Source: CAWCUK01 sp963798775 (GTDB lineage: Bacteria > Bacteroidota > Ignavibacteria > Ignavibacteriales > Ignavibacteriaceae). From it: a DNA stretch of 64,000 nucleotides. This document shows, one piece after another, positions 16,442 through 26,004 of the stretch. Location of the stretch: the NCBI GenBank assembly GCA_963798775.1, contig CAWCUK010000001.1:1364001-1428000 (forward strand), given 5' to 3'. The notes below the pieces were generated by a model. That model searched no databases. It had not been told where the DNA came from and worked only from the letters and a program-made list of their open reading frames with translations. The position numbers and the translations under genes are program-made. The stretch's first letter is position 1. Each line of letters starts with the position of its first letter.

Positions 16442-17731
16442 TTATTCGATTTCTTTACTTTTTTCTTCTTGCTTTGCTTCCTGTTCTTCCGATTCAACAT
16501 CAAATTTTAATCTATTTACAAGTTTACCAATTGTTAATCCCTGTACAATTATAGAAAATAGGACAATAATATAAGTTACGGAAAGAATAAAATTCTTATG
16601 CATATCATTCTGTAAAGAAAGCGCAAGCGCAACGGAAATTCCTCCTCTTAATCCTCCCCAAGTCAAAATTAAAATACTGTGCCTTGTAAATGTCCTCTTT
16701 ATTTTAAATACAGAGGCGGGAATGCCAACTGAAATAAAGCGGGAAAACAACACCACAAGAATCATCAGCAGCCCTAGGATCAGGTAAGGTGAAATCTCTA
16801 CAACAAGTACTTCAAAACCAATTAAAATAAAAAGAAGGGAATTTAAGATTTCGTCTATCATTTCCCAGAATTTATCTATATAAGTCTGAGTCGTATCCGA
16901 CATTGCATATTGGCGGCCGGCGTTTCCTGTTATTATTCCCGCGACAACCATAGCCAAAGGGCCGGATGTTGATAAAATTTCCGCCAATGAATATCCACCG
17001 GCAACAATAGCAATCGTTATCATTACTTCAACTTTATAATTGTCTATAGATTTTAGCAGAAAATATCCCGTATAGCCCAAGGCAAAGCCAAGCAGAATAC
17101 CGCCGCCCGCTTCTCTTAAAAAAAGTAAACCTATATCAACCGCGTTTAAATTTTCAATTCCAATTTTGGCTATTTGGTAAATAGTTAAAAATATAACAAC
17201 AGCAACACCGTCATTAAAAAGAGATTCCCCGGTTATTTTTATTTCCAGACTTTTAGGAATGCCGGCTTCTTTTAATATTCCCACAACGGCTATCGGATCG
17301 GTAGGAGAAATTAAGGCTCCGAAAAGCAAACAATAAATATATTCAATTGGTTTTCCTACTAATTGCATTAAATAAAAAACTATAGTGCCCACAAGAAAAG
17401 TAGAAGTTAAAACTCCAATTGTTGCAAAAATAATTACAGGATATTTTTCTTTGAGAAGATGTTCTACGTTTATATTTATCGCGCTTGCAAAAAGGAGAAA
17501 ACTTAGCATCACTTTCAAAAGTATCTGCGAAAAATCAACGCCCTGCACAGCTTGAGTTGCGGTTTCTTTAAAAGAAGGATTTATATATCCGATCCCAACA
17601 ACAAACATTGAAGTTACCAAAGCAAGGATCATCATTCCTATAGTATACGGCAGGTGAAAATAGCGGTGATTTATATATCCGTATGCGGCAGATATAATTA
17701 TTAAAACAGTAAAAACATGATAAAAATCCAT
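16442..17731 (-). CDS. Na+/H+ antiporter, CPA1 family
   Basis: A 429-residue polytopic membrane protein of about 12 segments. GALISPTDPIAVVGILKEAGIPKSLEIKITGESLFNDGVAVVIF contains the two motifs that carry the ion-binding aspartates of CPA1/NhaP-type exchangers (PTDP and ESLFNDG). Late helices include LTWGGLRGGISVALALSL, also typical. A charged C-terminal tail (ESEEQEAKQEEKSKEIE) faces the cytoplasm. It exchanges Na+ (or K+) for H+. It lies upstream of hemH on the same strand, with a 114-base gap. Confidence 0.92.
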   Translation of the reverse strand: MDFYHVFTVLIIISAAYGYINHRYFHLPYTIGMMILALVTSMFVVGIGYINPSFKETATQAVQGVDFSQILLKVMLSFLLFASAININVEHLLKEKYPVIIFATIGVLTSTFLVGTIVFYLMQLVGKPIEYIYCLLFGALISPTDPIAVVGILKEAGIPKSLEIKITGESLFNDGVAVVIFLTIYQIAKIGIENLNAVDIGLLFLREAGGGILLGFALGYTGYFLLKSIDNYKVEVMITIAIVAGGYSLAEILSTSGPLAMVVAGIITGNAGRQYAMSDTTQTYIDKFWEMIDEILNSLLFILIGFEVLVVEISPYLILGLLMILVVLFSRFISVGIPASVFKIKRTFTRHSILILTWGGLRGGISVALALSLQNDMHKNFILSVTYIIVLFSIIVQGLTIGKLVNRLKFDVESEEQEAKQEEKSKEIE

Positions 17732-17888
17732 TTCGGCAGAATTTTCTTTAATTGATTTTACGGAAATTTAATTTATCAAAAAGCATCTGAAATAATAATT
17801 ATCTGTATCACCTTAAAAAATCAGAGGTTATAAATTCTTCCTTAGAATGGGGTAATAAAAAAGAAATTTGATTCAAAACACTTTTTAA

Positions 17889-17922
17889 TGTTGTAACATT
17901 AAATGTTATAACATATATTTTG
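17889..17922 (+). promoter_or_regulatory. 25-bp operator between the -33 and -7 elements of the yceI operon
   Basis: TGTTGTAACATT (17889-17900) and AATGTTATAACA (17902-17913) form an inverted repeat centred on A17901 with a single mismatch. It is followed at once by TATATTTTG (17914-17922), a Bacteroidetes-like -7 element, while the TTG at 17891-17893 sits where the -33 element would be. A protein bound here would block RNA polymerase. The operon ends in a MarR-family gene, the obvious candidate for binding it. A strong ribosome binding site (AGGAGG, 17945-17950) precedes the first gene. Confidence 0.65.
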
Positions 17923-17957
17923 GTGTAAGAAAAAATAAATTTATAGGAGGTTATAAA

Positions 17958-18515
17958 ATGAAATCAGCAGAAGTAGAGAGTTTAAATAATTGGACAATAG
18001 ATCAGCATCATTCAAAAGTTAGATTTTCGGTAAGACACATGGTTATTTCAGAGGTTGACGGCCAGTTTAAAGATTTTGATTTCAAACTTAAAAACGCTAA
18101 TGAAGATTTTACAGTTGGCGAGGTAGAAATAAAAATTAAAACAAGCAGTGTTGATACCGGCAATTCCGATAGAGACAATCATCTAAAATCCGCCGATTTT
18201 TTTGATTCTGAAAAATATCAAGAAATGACATTTACGAGCAGTTCAATGGAAAAAGTGAATGATGAAAAATATAAGCTGAAGGGTGATTTAACTATTAAAG
18301 ATACGACAAAACCTATTGAACTTGATGTTACTTACGGAGGAACTATAAATGATCCATGGGGAAACGAAAGGGCAGGGTTTAAGGTTCAAGGAACTATAAA
18401 TCGTTTTGACTACGGATTAAGATGGAATAATCTTATGGAAACCGGCGGAGCGGTAGTTGGGAAAAATATTAATATTACCTGTGATATTGAAATAATTAAA
18501 CAAACAGAAGAATAA
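17958..18515 (+). CDS. YceI-family protein
   Basis: A 185-residue YceI/polyisoprenoid-binding lipocalin-like barrel. It begins NWTIDQHHSKVRFSVRHMVISEVDGQFKDF, has the middle SVDTGNSDRDNHLKSADFFD and ends LTIKDTTKPIELDVTYGG and INRFDYGLRWNN, all family hallmarks. Unlike periplasmic YceI it has no signal peptide, so it is probably cytoplasmic. It likely binds a hydrophobic, isoprenoid- or quinone-like ligand. First gene of a stress-type operon with a nitroreductase, a pirin and a MarR regulator, consistent with a response to quinones or electrophiles (inference from context). Confidence 0.9.
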   Translation: MKSAEVESLNNWTIDQHHSKVRFSVRHMVISEVDGQFKDFDFKLKNANEDFTVGEVEIKIKTSSVDTGNSDRDNHLKSADFFDSEKYQEMTFTSSSMEKVNDEKYKLKGDLTIKDTTKPIELDVTYGGTINDPWGNERAGFKVQGTINRFDYGLRWNNLMETGGAVVGKNINITCDIEIIKQTEE

Positions 18516-18524
18516 TTGCTGTTA

Positions 18525-18552
18525 AGGTTGTCCATGATAAACCGGGCAACCT
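18525..18552 (+). other. Intercistronic stem-loop between yceI and the nitroreductase
   Basis: AGGTTGTCC (18525-18533) pairs with GGGCAACCT (18544-18552), nine pairs including one G-U on the plus strand. No T-tract follows, so it is more likely an RNA-processing or stability element that raises yceI mRNA over the downstream genes than a terminator. Confidence 0.4.
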
Positions 18553-18576
18553 ATTCTTAAAAAACAGAGGCACATC

Positions 18577-19161
18577 ATGATTAATAAATTATTAAAACAA
18601 AGATACAGTACACGTTCATTTTCAAACAAAAAAATTGAAGATGAAAAAATAAAAGTACTATTTGAAGCGGCACGCTGGTCTCCCTCATCAATGAACGAAC
18701 AACCGTGGCGCTTTATAATAGCCGAACATAAAAATAAAGAAGCTCATAATAAAATAGTTAATGTGTTGAATGAAGGAAATAAAATTTGGGCAATCGAAGC
18801 GCCGCTTCTAATTTTAAGCTTAACAAAATTAAGTCACGAAAGAAATGGAAGATTAAATCGTTATGCTTTTTATGATGTTGGGCAGTCTGTGGCGCATTTA
18901 ACTTTTCAAGCTACGGAACTTGGATTATTTGTAAGACAAATGGGCGGGTTTAATCATGAAAAAGCGAAAGCTTTATTTAACATTCCCGAACAATTTGAAA
19001 CTGTTAGTGTTATTGCGGTTGGATATCGAAATGAAGATATTGAGGAAATAATTTCTCCAAGAACAAGATTAAATATAGATGAAATTGTCTTTGAGGATAA
19101 TTTCGGGAATAAAAGTAATTTATTTGAAAATGCATTAGAAGATTCATTAAAAGAGAAATAA
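18577..19161 (+). CDS. Nitroreductase-family flavoprotein
   Basis: A 194-residue NAD(P)H:FMN-dependent nitroreductase-like protein. LLKQRYSTRSFSNKKIEDEKI holds the FMN-phosphate-binding RxSxRxF motif, and ARWSPSSMNEQPWRFIIAE is the next family motif. Later come YDVGQSVAHLTFQATELGL and the segment before SVIAVGYRNED. It would reduce nitroaromatics, quinones or similar electrophiles as a dimer. It lies in the yceI operon, 2 bases before the pirin gene, so the two are co-translated. Confidence 0.88.
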   Translation: MINKLLKQRYSTRSFSNKKIEDEKIKVLFEAARWSPSSMNEQPWRFIIAEHKNKEAHNKIVNVLNEGNKIWAIEAPLLILSLTKLSHERNGRLNRYAFYDVGQSVAHLTFQATELGLFVRQMGGFNHEKAKALFNIPEQFETVSVIAVGYRNEDIEEIISPRTRLNIDEIVFEDNFGNKSNLFENALEDSLKEK

Positions 19162-19162
19162 A

Positions 19163-19867
19163 ATGAAAACAATAATTCACACAGCAGATTCTAGAGGAAC
19201 TGCTGAATTCGGCTGGCTGCATAGTAAGCACAGCTTTAGTTTCGGTAATTATTATAATTCGGGAAAAATGGGTTTTGGTTTACTTAGAGTACTAAATGAT
19301 GATTTTGTGGAACCGGGAGAAGGTTTTGGAAAGCATCCCCATAATAATATGGAAATTATTTCAATTATATTGGAAGGCGAATTAGCTCATAAAGACAGTA
19401 TGGGAAACGGTTCGGTTATTAAAGCGGGAGATATTCAAGTTATGTCGGCGGGAACCGGAATAATGCATTCTGAATTTAATAATTCTAAAGAAGCGCCGGT
19501 AAAATTTCTGCAGATTTGGATAATCCCAAAGGAAAGAGGAATTGAACCAAGATACGATCAAAAATATTTTTCAGAAGAAGAAAAGCAAAATAAATTGCTG
19601 AAGGTTGTTTCCGGAAATAAAGACGAGGGTTTATATATACATCAAGATGCCGCAATTTATTCCGGAAATTTTGAAAAAGAGAATATTCAAATATTTGAAA
19701 TTGCCCAAAACCACGGTATATATTTGTTTGTATTAGAGGGAAGCATTAATTTTGATAATCAAACCATTAACAAAAGAGACGCTTTGGGTGTTTACGATAC
19801 GGAAAGAATAAGATTTTCAACTTCTCCTAAAACAAAATTTATTTTGATTGATGTTCCGATGAACTAA
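19163..19867 (+). CDS. Pirin-family bicupin protein
   Basis: A 234-residue bicupin (YhhW type). The metal-binding first cupin reads FGKHPHNNMEIISIILEGELAHKDSMGN...VMSAGTGIMHSEFN, with three histidines and a glutamate placed as in pirins. The second cupin (about 150-234) lacks metal ligands, as usual. YhhW/pirin proteins oxidise quercetin in vitro; their physiological substrate is unclear. Its place between a nitroreductase and a MarR regulator supports a role in handling phenolic or quinone compounds. Confidence 0.88.
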   Translation: MKTIIHTADSRGTAEFGWLHSKHSFSFGNYYNSGKMGFGLLRVLNDDFVEPGEGFGKHPHNNMEIISIILEGELAHKDSMGNGSVIKAGDIQVMSAGTGIMHSEFNNSKEAPVKFLQIWIIPKERGIEPRYDQKYFSEEEKQNKLLKVVSGNKDEGLYIHQDAAIYSGNFEKENIQIFEIAQNHGIYLFVLEGSINFDNQTINKRDALGVYDTERIRFSTSPKTKFILIDVPMN

Positions 19868-19881
19868 AGGATTATATAAAT

Positions 19882-20332
19882 ATGAAAATAGAAAAGGAAA
19901 TAGCACAAGATTATTTTAAAAGTGAACATGAAAAAGCTGTAGTTAATTTAATATTTACTTACAATTGGTTTATTAATTTTCAGACTAACAGACTTAAAGG
20001 TTATGGATTAACCGTACAACAATTTAACATATTAAGAATTCTGCGCGGACAGCATCCGAATCCGGCAACTATAAAATTAATAAAAAGAGAGAATGCTGGA
20101 TAAAATGTCGGATGCTTCTAGGCTTGTAGAGAAATTGAGAATTAAAGGTTTAGCCGATAGAAATATTTGCCCCAATGACCGCCGAAATGTTGATGTATAT
20201 ATTACGGATAAAGGATTGGAAACTCTTGCGGAAATTGATAAAAAACAGAACGAGATGAAGATTAAAATGTCCAATTTACAGGAAGAAGAACTAAAACAAT
20301 TAAATTTATTATTAGATAAATTAAGAGGATGA
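19882..20332 (+). CDS. MarR-family transcriptional regulator, frame-disrupted
   Basis: Winged-helix regulator of about 150 residues. The first frame (19882-20103) covers the dimerisation helices and the start of the DNA-binding domain (GLTVQQFNILRILRGQHPNPATIKLIK). Homology then continues one frame on as ERMLDKMSDASRLVEKLRIKGLADR and the wing segment RRNVDVYITDKG, to a stop at 20330-20332. One A too many in the run AAAAA at 20082-20086 explains the break. It is the last gene of the yceI operon and likely the repressor of the 25-bp operator. Its last 12 bases overlap the end of the convergent MFS gene. An assembly error is the likeliest cause. Confidence 0.8.
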
Positions 20333-21508
20333 ATCGGAATTTTTTATTAATAGAATAACTAGTACAAACATTAAAGCTGCAATAAAAGCCGCGGAAACGT
20401 AAACACCGGAAAGTCCCCAAACCGTAAATAATAACCCCATTAAAAGCGGACCAATAGTTTGCCCCAATCTTAAAACAGTCCCGTTTATTGACATATAAAC
20501 AGCGCGATATTCTTTCGGCGCGTATCCCGATAATAAATTTTGTATTCCCGGAATATTCATCCCCTGCCCGATTCCAAATAAAATTAAAGGGAAAATTAAA
20601 AGCCATTCGACCTTTATAAAAGGAATTAACATTGTTGCTGCCGCGTAAAATAAAAATGCCGCTAATATTAAATGCTTTTCGGAATAGTTTTTACTCAATC
20701 TTCCAAGTTGTGAGGATGTAACAGCAGTGCTAATTGACATTACAGACATCAAGCCGCCTATAAGAATAGGGGGCGAATCAAAAGTACGATCGAGAAGAAT
20801 TGGGAAATAGGTTAAAAAAGCTCCATATAAAATAATAAAAGTAAAAACACTGGCTAAAAATAATCCTACAACTTCGCTTCTCTTCATTCCCTTTACTGCG
20901 GCGGATAAATATTCTTTTAGTTTCTGTTGTTGTTCTGGTTCGGGAATATTTAATTTAAATAAAATAATTAAACCGATAGGAATTGCGGCAAGAGGAAGAA
21001 AAAAAGGATAATTCCATCCGATGGTTGCAAGTAGTCCTCCGATAGCAGGATAAGCAGCGGTCCCTATACTTAAGACACTTGCGTTATATCCCATTGCCGC
21101 GGCTCGCTTTTTTCCGCTAAAAAAATCTCCTACTAACGTAACATTCAGCGAACCTAAAGACGCGGCTCCCACACCCTGGAGGAAACGCATAATTAAAAGA
21201 GCGTTAAAATTTGTAGTTAAAGCGCAAGCACCTCCGGCAATTCCGAAAAGGAAAAGGGACGGGACCAGTATTTTTTTTCTCCCCAAACGATCGGCCAAAA
21301 CACCAAGAACGGGTGTTAGTAAAACTCCCGGCAAAGTAAATAGTGTAATCAGAAGCCCGACTTGTTCTTCAGTTATATTTAATGATTTTTCAATTTTCGG
21401 AAAGGCAGGAGAAATACTTGAAACCCCCAGCACAGCCATAAGTGTTACGCCGAAAATTATATGTAAGTTTCTGTTGTTAAATAATTTTTCGGATGAATTT
21501 TGTTCCAA
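20321..21508 (-). CDS. MFS transporter, drug-efflux type
   Basis: A 395-residue protein with 12 predicted membrane helices. The loop 2-3 motif GVLADRLGRKKILVPS is the classic MFS motif A, and helix 5 has SIGTAAYPAIGGLLATIGW, resembling motif C of proton-coupled drug exporters. The substrate is unknown. It lies 25 bases after the M23 gene on the same strand and may be the last gene of a metH-M23-MFS unit. It also borders the yceI/marR operon, so co-regulation with that stress response is possible but unproven. Confidence 0.85.
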   Translation of the reverse strand: MEQNSSEKLFNNRNLHIIFGVTLMAVLGVSSISPAFPKIEKSLNITEEQVGLLITLFTLPGVLLTPVLGVLADRLGRKKILVPSLFLFGIAGGACALTTNFNALLIMRFLQGVGAASLGSLNVTLVGDFFSGKKRAAAMGYNASVLSIGTAAYPAIGGLLATIGWNYPFFLPLAAIPIGLIILFKLNIPEPEQQQKLKEYLSAAVKGMKRSEVVGLFLASVFTFIILYGAFLTYFPILLDRTFDSPPILIGGLMSVMSISTAVTSSQLGRLSKNYSEKHLILAAFLFYAAATMLIPFIKVEWLLIFPLILFGIGQGMNIPGIQNLLSGYAPKEYRAVYMSINGTVLRLGQTIGPLLMGLLFTVWGLSGVYVSAAFIAALMFVLVILLIKNSDSSS

Positions 21509-21533
21509 TGTTTATTTCCAAAATTCAATTATT

Positions 21534-22262
21534 TTATAATCGGGAAAGAGCTTTTATTTTTAAAATAAGGTTCGGATCCGGGCAAATAGAAATATATTTC
21601 TCCTTTTCTGAAGGAGCGGCAACACCCGGGAAATCACCTTCTAAATTCTGCATATCTGTAATTATCTGGAAGTGTAAATGAGGTGGCCAATTCCCATTTT
21701 CTTCATAGTTTCCAAGACGCGCAAATTCAACTCCTCTTGAAATTCGTTTCCCTTTTTTTAATCCATCAAGAGAATCTAAACTTAAATGGCCGTATAAAGT
21801 ATAAAAGGTTAGTCCGTTAAGATTATGTTCTAAAATAATCGTTCCGCCGTAATTGCCGAAGGAATTATTGTTTTTGAAGCTGTGGACTACAGAATTAAGC
21901 GGCGCTAAGAGCGGTGTATTTGCTTCGGCCCAAACATCAACACCTAAATGAATAGTCCTGGGTTCAATGCCGTCAAAAACTTTACTCCTTCTATAAATGG
22001 AACGATTTTCTAAATAACCTCCGGCCCCCACCAAAGAATTTGATTCAAGAATTTTATTGAAAATATAATTCGTAAAATCTTTTGTATCATTAACATTTAT
22101 ATTTTTTAATTCCTCATTTAAACCGGAAAGATCAAAAATAAAAACATCATCTTCGTGTATCTCAAAAGGAAAAAGATTGTGAATATTTTCTTTTTCCGTA
22201 AGTAATACTTCTTTTATTTTTTCTAATTTTGATTGCACTAATACCTTATTCTCCTTAATCAT
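21534..22262 (-). CDS. M23/LytM-like peptidase-fold protein without signal peptide
   Basis: A 242-residue protein. The C-terminal two-thirds match the M23 (LytM) fold: IHLGVDVWAEANTPLLAPLNS holds the first zinc ligands (HxxxD), and NWPPHLHFQI the HxH. Between them lies FYTLYGHLSLDSLDGLKKGK. No signal peptide is visible. The same domain, with the conserved GNWPPHLHFQI and DFPGVA tail, occurs fused to class III aminotransferases in other bacteria, so a cytoplasmic non-wall role is possible. Its ATG overlaps the metH stop by 8 bases, showing translational coupling to metH. Confidence 0.75.
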   Translation of the reverse strand: MIKENKVLVQSKLEKIKEVLLTEKENIHNLFPFEIHEDDVFIFDLSGLNEELKNINVNDTKDFTNYIFNKILESNSLVGAGGYLENRSIYRRSKVFDGIEPRTIHLGVDVWAEANTPLLAPLNSVVHSFKNNNSFGNYGGTIILEHNLNGLTFYTLYGHLSLDSLDGLKKGKRISRGVEFARLGNYEENGNWPPHLHFQIITDMQNLEGDFPGVAAPSEKEKYISICPDPNLILKIKALSRL

Positions 22263-25200
22263 AATTTAAAATTGGGCTTAACCACCGTTCTATTTCAATA
22301 AGGCTCATTCCCTTCCGCTTATGATAATCTTCAACTTGATCTTTACCAATTTTACCTACATTAAAATATTTAGCTTTCGGATGAGCAAAATATAATCCGC
22401 TAACGGATGCGGCCGGATACATGGCATAAGATTCGGTAAGTTTTATAGAAGTATTTTCTTCGGCATCAAGAAGATTAAAAATAATCGGTTTTTCCGTATG
22501 ATCAGGTTGTGCTGGATAGCCAGGAGCGGGACGAATTCCTTGATATTCTTCCTTTACTAATCCTTCCTTTGATAATTTTTCTTCGGAAGCATATCCCCAA
22601 TATTCTTTTCTTACTATTTCATGAAGATGTTCGGCAAAAGCTTCCGCTAATCGATCCGCGACAGCTTTGGTTAAAATACTTTTATAATCATCATGCTCAT
22701 CTTCATATTTTTTTATTACCGCTTCTATTCCTATTCCGGTTGTAACCGCAAACGCGCCAATATAATCAGTTTTATTTAATTCTTTCGGGGCTATATAATC
22801 AGCCAAAGCAAGGTTAGGAACATCCTTTGATTTTTGTGTTTGCGATCGAAGTGTATGCAAAATCGCTAAAACTCCATCCCTGTCTTCATTGGAATAAACT
22901 TCAATATCGTCACCTTCGGCATTAGCGGCAAATAAACCCAAAACTCCGTTTGCCGTTAATAATTTTTCTTCAATTAATTTATCTAATAGTTTATTGGCAT
23001 CGTCAAAAAGTTTTTTTGCTTCGCTTCCATAAACATCACTTTCAAAAATTGCCGGATATTTGCCTTTTAACTCCCAAGTTAAAAAGAAAGGAGTCCAGTC
23101 TATATATTCACGAATTTTTTCTAAAGGATAATCTTTTAATACAGTAACACCTAGTTTTTTCGGTTTTGTAATATGAAGATTTTCCCAATCGGTATTAAAT
23201 TTATTTTTTCGTGCTTCTTCAATAGAAAGATAATTTTTTGCTTCTCTGCGCCTGCTATGATCTTCTCTTAATTTTTGATATTCTTTTTTTATGTTAGTTC
23301 TAAATAATTCTTGTACGTTTTTATCGGGATTAATCAAATTACTTACAACGGGAACACTTCGGGAAGCATCCAAAACATGTACAACAGTTCCGCTATAGTT
23401 TGGAGCAATTTTTACCGCTGTATGTACTCTTGAAGTTGTTGCGCCCCCTATAAGTAATGGAAGTTTAATCTTTTTTCTCTCCATTTCTTTTGCAATATGG
23501 GCCATTTCGTCAAGTGAAGGAGTTATTAAACCACTTATGCCGATAATGTCTACATCCTCATCAATAGCGGTTTGCAATATTTTTTCCGAATTAACCATCA
23601 CTCCCAGATCAATAACTTTATAATTATTACAACCCAATACAACCCCAACAATGTTTTTGCCGATATCATGCACATCCCCTTTTACTGTTGCCATTAATAC
23701 TTTTCCCGCTTCACGAGTTTCCGTTAAATTTTGTTTTTCCGCTTCAATAAAAGGGGTTAAATACGCGACGGACTTTTTCATAACTCGAGCGCTCTTTACT
23801 ACTTGCGGCAGAAACATTTTTCCGGAACCGAAAAGATCGCCTACAATATTCATCCCATCCATTAAAGGGCCTTCAATAACTTCTATAGGCCTAGCAAATA
23901 ATTTTCTTGCTTCTTCGGTATCTTCATCAATATAATCAACTATACCTTTTACTAACGCGTGTTTTAATCTTTCTTGAACAGGAGTATTTCTCCATTCATC
24001 TTTTTTAACTTCGGCTTTTCCCTTTTGTTTAACTGTTTCCGCGAAATCAACTAATCTTTCGGTTGCGTCCGGGCGACGGTTAAGAAGAACATCCTCAACC
24101 AGTTGAAGAAGATCTTTCGGAATTTCTTCATAAATTTCTAGTTGGCCTGCGTTAACAATTCCCATATCAAGCCCGGCCTTAATCGCATGAAATAAAAACG
24201 CCGAATGCATTGCTTCGCGCACAAGGTTATTTCCTCTGAAGGAGAAAGAAATATTACTTACTCCCCCGCTTACTTTAGCAAGAGGCAGATTTTGTTTAAT
24301 CCATCGTGTGGTTTCAATAAAATCGACGGCATAATTGTTATGTTCTTCTATACCGGTTGCAACAGTTAAAATATTCGGATCAAAAATTATATCCTGCGGC
24401 GGAATGCCTACTTTATCGGTTAAAATTTGATACGCGCGTCTACAGATATCAATCTTTCTTTGGAAATTATCGCCCTGTCCTTGTTCATCAAATGCCATAA
24501 CAATAACCGCGGCTCCGTACTGAAGAATTTTTTTAGCATGCTCAATAAAAACTTCTTCACCTTCTTTTAGACTAATTGAATTAACAATACTTTTCCCCTG
24601 CAGGCATTTTAATCCGGCTTCAATTACGCTCCATTTTGATGAATCAATCATTATGGGAAGTTTTGCGATATCAGGTTCCGAAGATAAAAGATTTAAAAAT
24701 TTAGTCATTGCCTGCTCTGAATCAAGAAGGCCTTCATCCATATTCACATCAAGAATTTGAGCTCCGCCTTCTACTTGATTTCTTGCAACAGCAAGAGCGC
24801 TTTCATAATCACCGGAAAGAATTAATTTTTCAAATCTTTTAGATCCCGTAATGTTTGTTCTTTCTCCAATATTTACAAAATTTGTTTCCGGGCGAACAAT
24901 AACTGATTCCAATCCGCTTAATCTTAAAAATTTTTCTGTTTGTGGAATTTTTCTCGGTTTAAATTCTTTTACCATTTCGGCAATTGCGTTTATATGATCG
25001 GGAGTTGTACCGCAGCAGCCGCCGACTATATTAAAGAAATTATTTTGCGCAAAATCTTTTAATACGAAAGCCATTGAAGAGGCTGTCTCGTCATATTCTC
25101 CCATTTCATTAGGTAAGCCGGCATTTGGATAAATACTTACGAAACAAGAAGCGATTTTAGAAAGTTCCTCAATAAAAGGTCGCATTTGTTTTGCGCCGAG

Positions 25201-25947
25201 AGCGCAGTTTAACCCTACACTTAATAAATTTTTTGTGTGGGAAATTGAAATCCAGAATGCTTCGGTAGTTTGTCCGGAAAGAGTTCTCCCGCTTTGGTCT
25301 ACAATCGTCCCGGAAATCATTACCGGTATTTCTACATTATTGGTTTCGCAATATTCTTCAACTGCGTAAATTGCGGCTTTACAATTCAAAGTATCAAATA
25401 CAGTTTCTATTAAAAGAAGATCAATCCCTCCGTCTACTAAACCTTTAATTTGATTTAAATACGCCGCCACCAGCTGATCGAAAGTAATTGCACGGTAACC
25501 GGGATCATTTACATCAGGAGAAAGAGAAGCCGTTCTATTTGTAGGCCCTAATGAACCGGCAACAAATCGAGGTTTATTTGGCTCGGCTTCAGTAAATTCA
25601 TCGGCAGCTTCTCTTGCAAGTTTAGCCGCGGAAAAATTTAACTGATAAACTATTTCTTCTAATTTATAATCGGCTTGTGAAATTGCCGTACCGCTAAAAG
25701 TATTTGTTTCTATTATATCGGCGCCGGATTTTAAATATTCCTTATGAATGGTTTTTATTATTTCCGGCTGTGTAATAGAAAGCAAATCATTATTTCCCTT
25801 TAAATCGAGAGGATGATTTTTAAATTGTTCCCCTCTAAAATCTTCTTCGGTAAGTTGATAACGCTGAATCATGGTTCCCATCGCGCCGTCTAAAACTAAT
25901 ATTCTATCTTTTAATATTTCACTTATCGTTTTAAATTTAGATTCCAT
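22255..25947 (-). CDS. metH: Cobalamin-dependent methionine synthase (MetH)
   Basis: Transfers methyl from methyltetrahydrofolate to homocysteine via cobalamin. The 1230 residues hold all four modules. The homocysteine-binding domain (1-330) has zinc cysteines in VGLNCALG and GGCCGTT (C311, C312). The folate (pterin) domain (about 350-620) has FVNIGERTNITGS. The B12 cap and cobalamin domain (about 650-890) has DVHDIGKN with the lower-ligand histidine near 758. The activation domain (about 910-1230) has RPAPGYPAQPDHTEK. No cobalamin or SAM riboswitch is recognisable in the 127 bases upstream. A TATATTTG element in that gap on this strand is a possible -7 box. Confidence 0.96.
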   Translation of the reverse strand: MESKFKTISEILKDRILVLDGAMGTMIQRYQLTEEDFRGEQFKNHPLDLKGNNDLLSITQPEIIKTIHKEYLKSGADIIETNTFSGTAISQADYKLEEIVYQLNFSAAKLAREAADEFTEAEPNKPRFVAGSLGPTNRTASLSPDVNDPGYRAITFDQLVAAYLNQIKGLVDGGIDLLLIETVFDTLNCKAAIYAVEEYCETNNVEIPVMISGTIVDQSGRTLSGQTTEAFWISISHTKNLLSVGLNCALGAKQMRPFIEELSKIASCFVSIYPNAGLPNEMGEYDETASSMAFVLKDFAQNNFFNIVGGCCGTTPDHINAIAEMVKEFKPRKIPQTEKFLRLSGLESVIVRPETNFVNIGERTNITGSKRFEKLILSGDYESALAVARNQVEGGAQILDVNMDEGLLDSEQAMTKFLNLLSSEPDIAKLPIMIDSSKWSVIEAGLKCLQGKSIVNSISLKEGEEVFIEHAKKILQYGAAVIVMAFDEQGQGDNFQRKIDICRRAYQILTDKVGIPPQDIIFDPNILTVATGIEEHNNYAVDFIETTRWIKQNLPLAKVSGGVSNISFSFRGNNLVREAMHSAFLFHAIKAGLDMGIVNAGQLEIYEEIPKDLLQLVEDVLLNRRPDATERLVDFAETVKQKGKAEVKKDEWRNTPVQERLKHALVKGIVDYIDEDTEEARKLFARPIEVIEGPLMDGMNIVGDLFGSGKMFLPQVVKSARVMKKSVAYLTPFIEAEKQNLTETREAGKVLMATVKGDVHDIGKNIVGVVLGCNNYKVIDLGVMVNSEKILQTAIDEDVDIIGISGLITPSLDEMAHIAKEMERKKIKLPLLIGGATTSRVHTAVKIAPNYSGTVVHVLDASRSVPVVSNLINPDKNVQELFRTNIKKEYQKLREDHSRRREAKNYLSIEEARKNKFNTDWENLHITKPKKLGVTVLKDYPLEKIREYIDWTPFFLTWELKGKYPAIFESDVYGSEAKKLFDDANKLLDKLIEEKLLTANGVLGLFAANAEGDDIEVYSNEDRDGVLAILHTLRSQTQKSKDVPNLALADYIAPKELNKTDYIGAFAVTTGIGIEAVIKKYEDEHDDYKSILTKAVADRLAEAFAEHLHEIVRKEYWGYASEEKLSKEGLVKEEYQGIRPAPGYPAQPDHTEKPIIFNLLDAEENTSIKLTESYAMYPAASVSGLYFAHPKAKYFNVGKIGKDQVEDYHKRKGMSLIEIERWLSPILNYD

Positions 25948-25996
25948 ATTCTCTTTTATATCAATTGTTAAATTATATTTAGCTGAGTTTGTCTTG

Positions 25997-26004
25997 TAAT
26001 TTTG
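25997..26004 (+). promoter_or_regulatory. Possible -7 promoter element of hldD
   Basis: TAATTTTG matches the Bacteroidetes -7 consensus TAnnTTTG about 70 bases before the hldD ATG. No good TTTG is found at the -33 distance, so support is partial. Confidence 0.3.
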
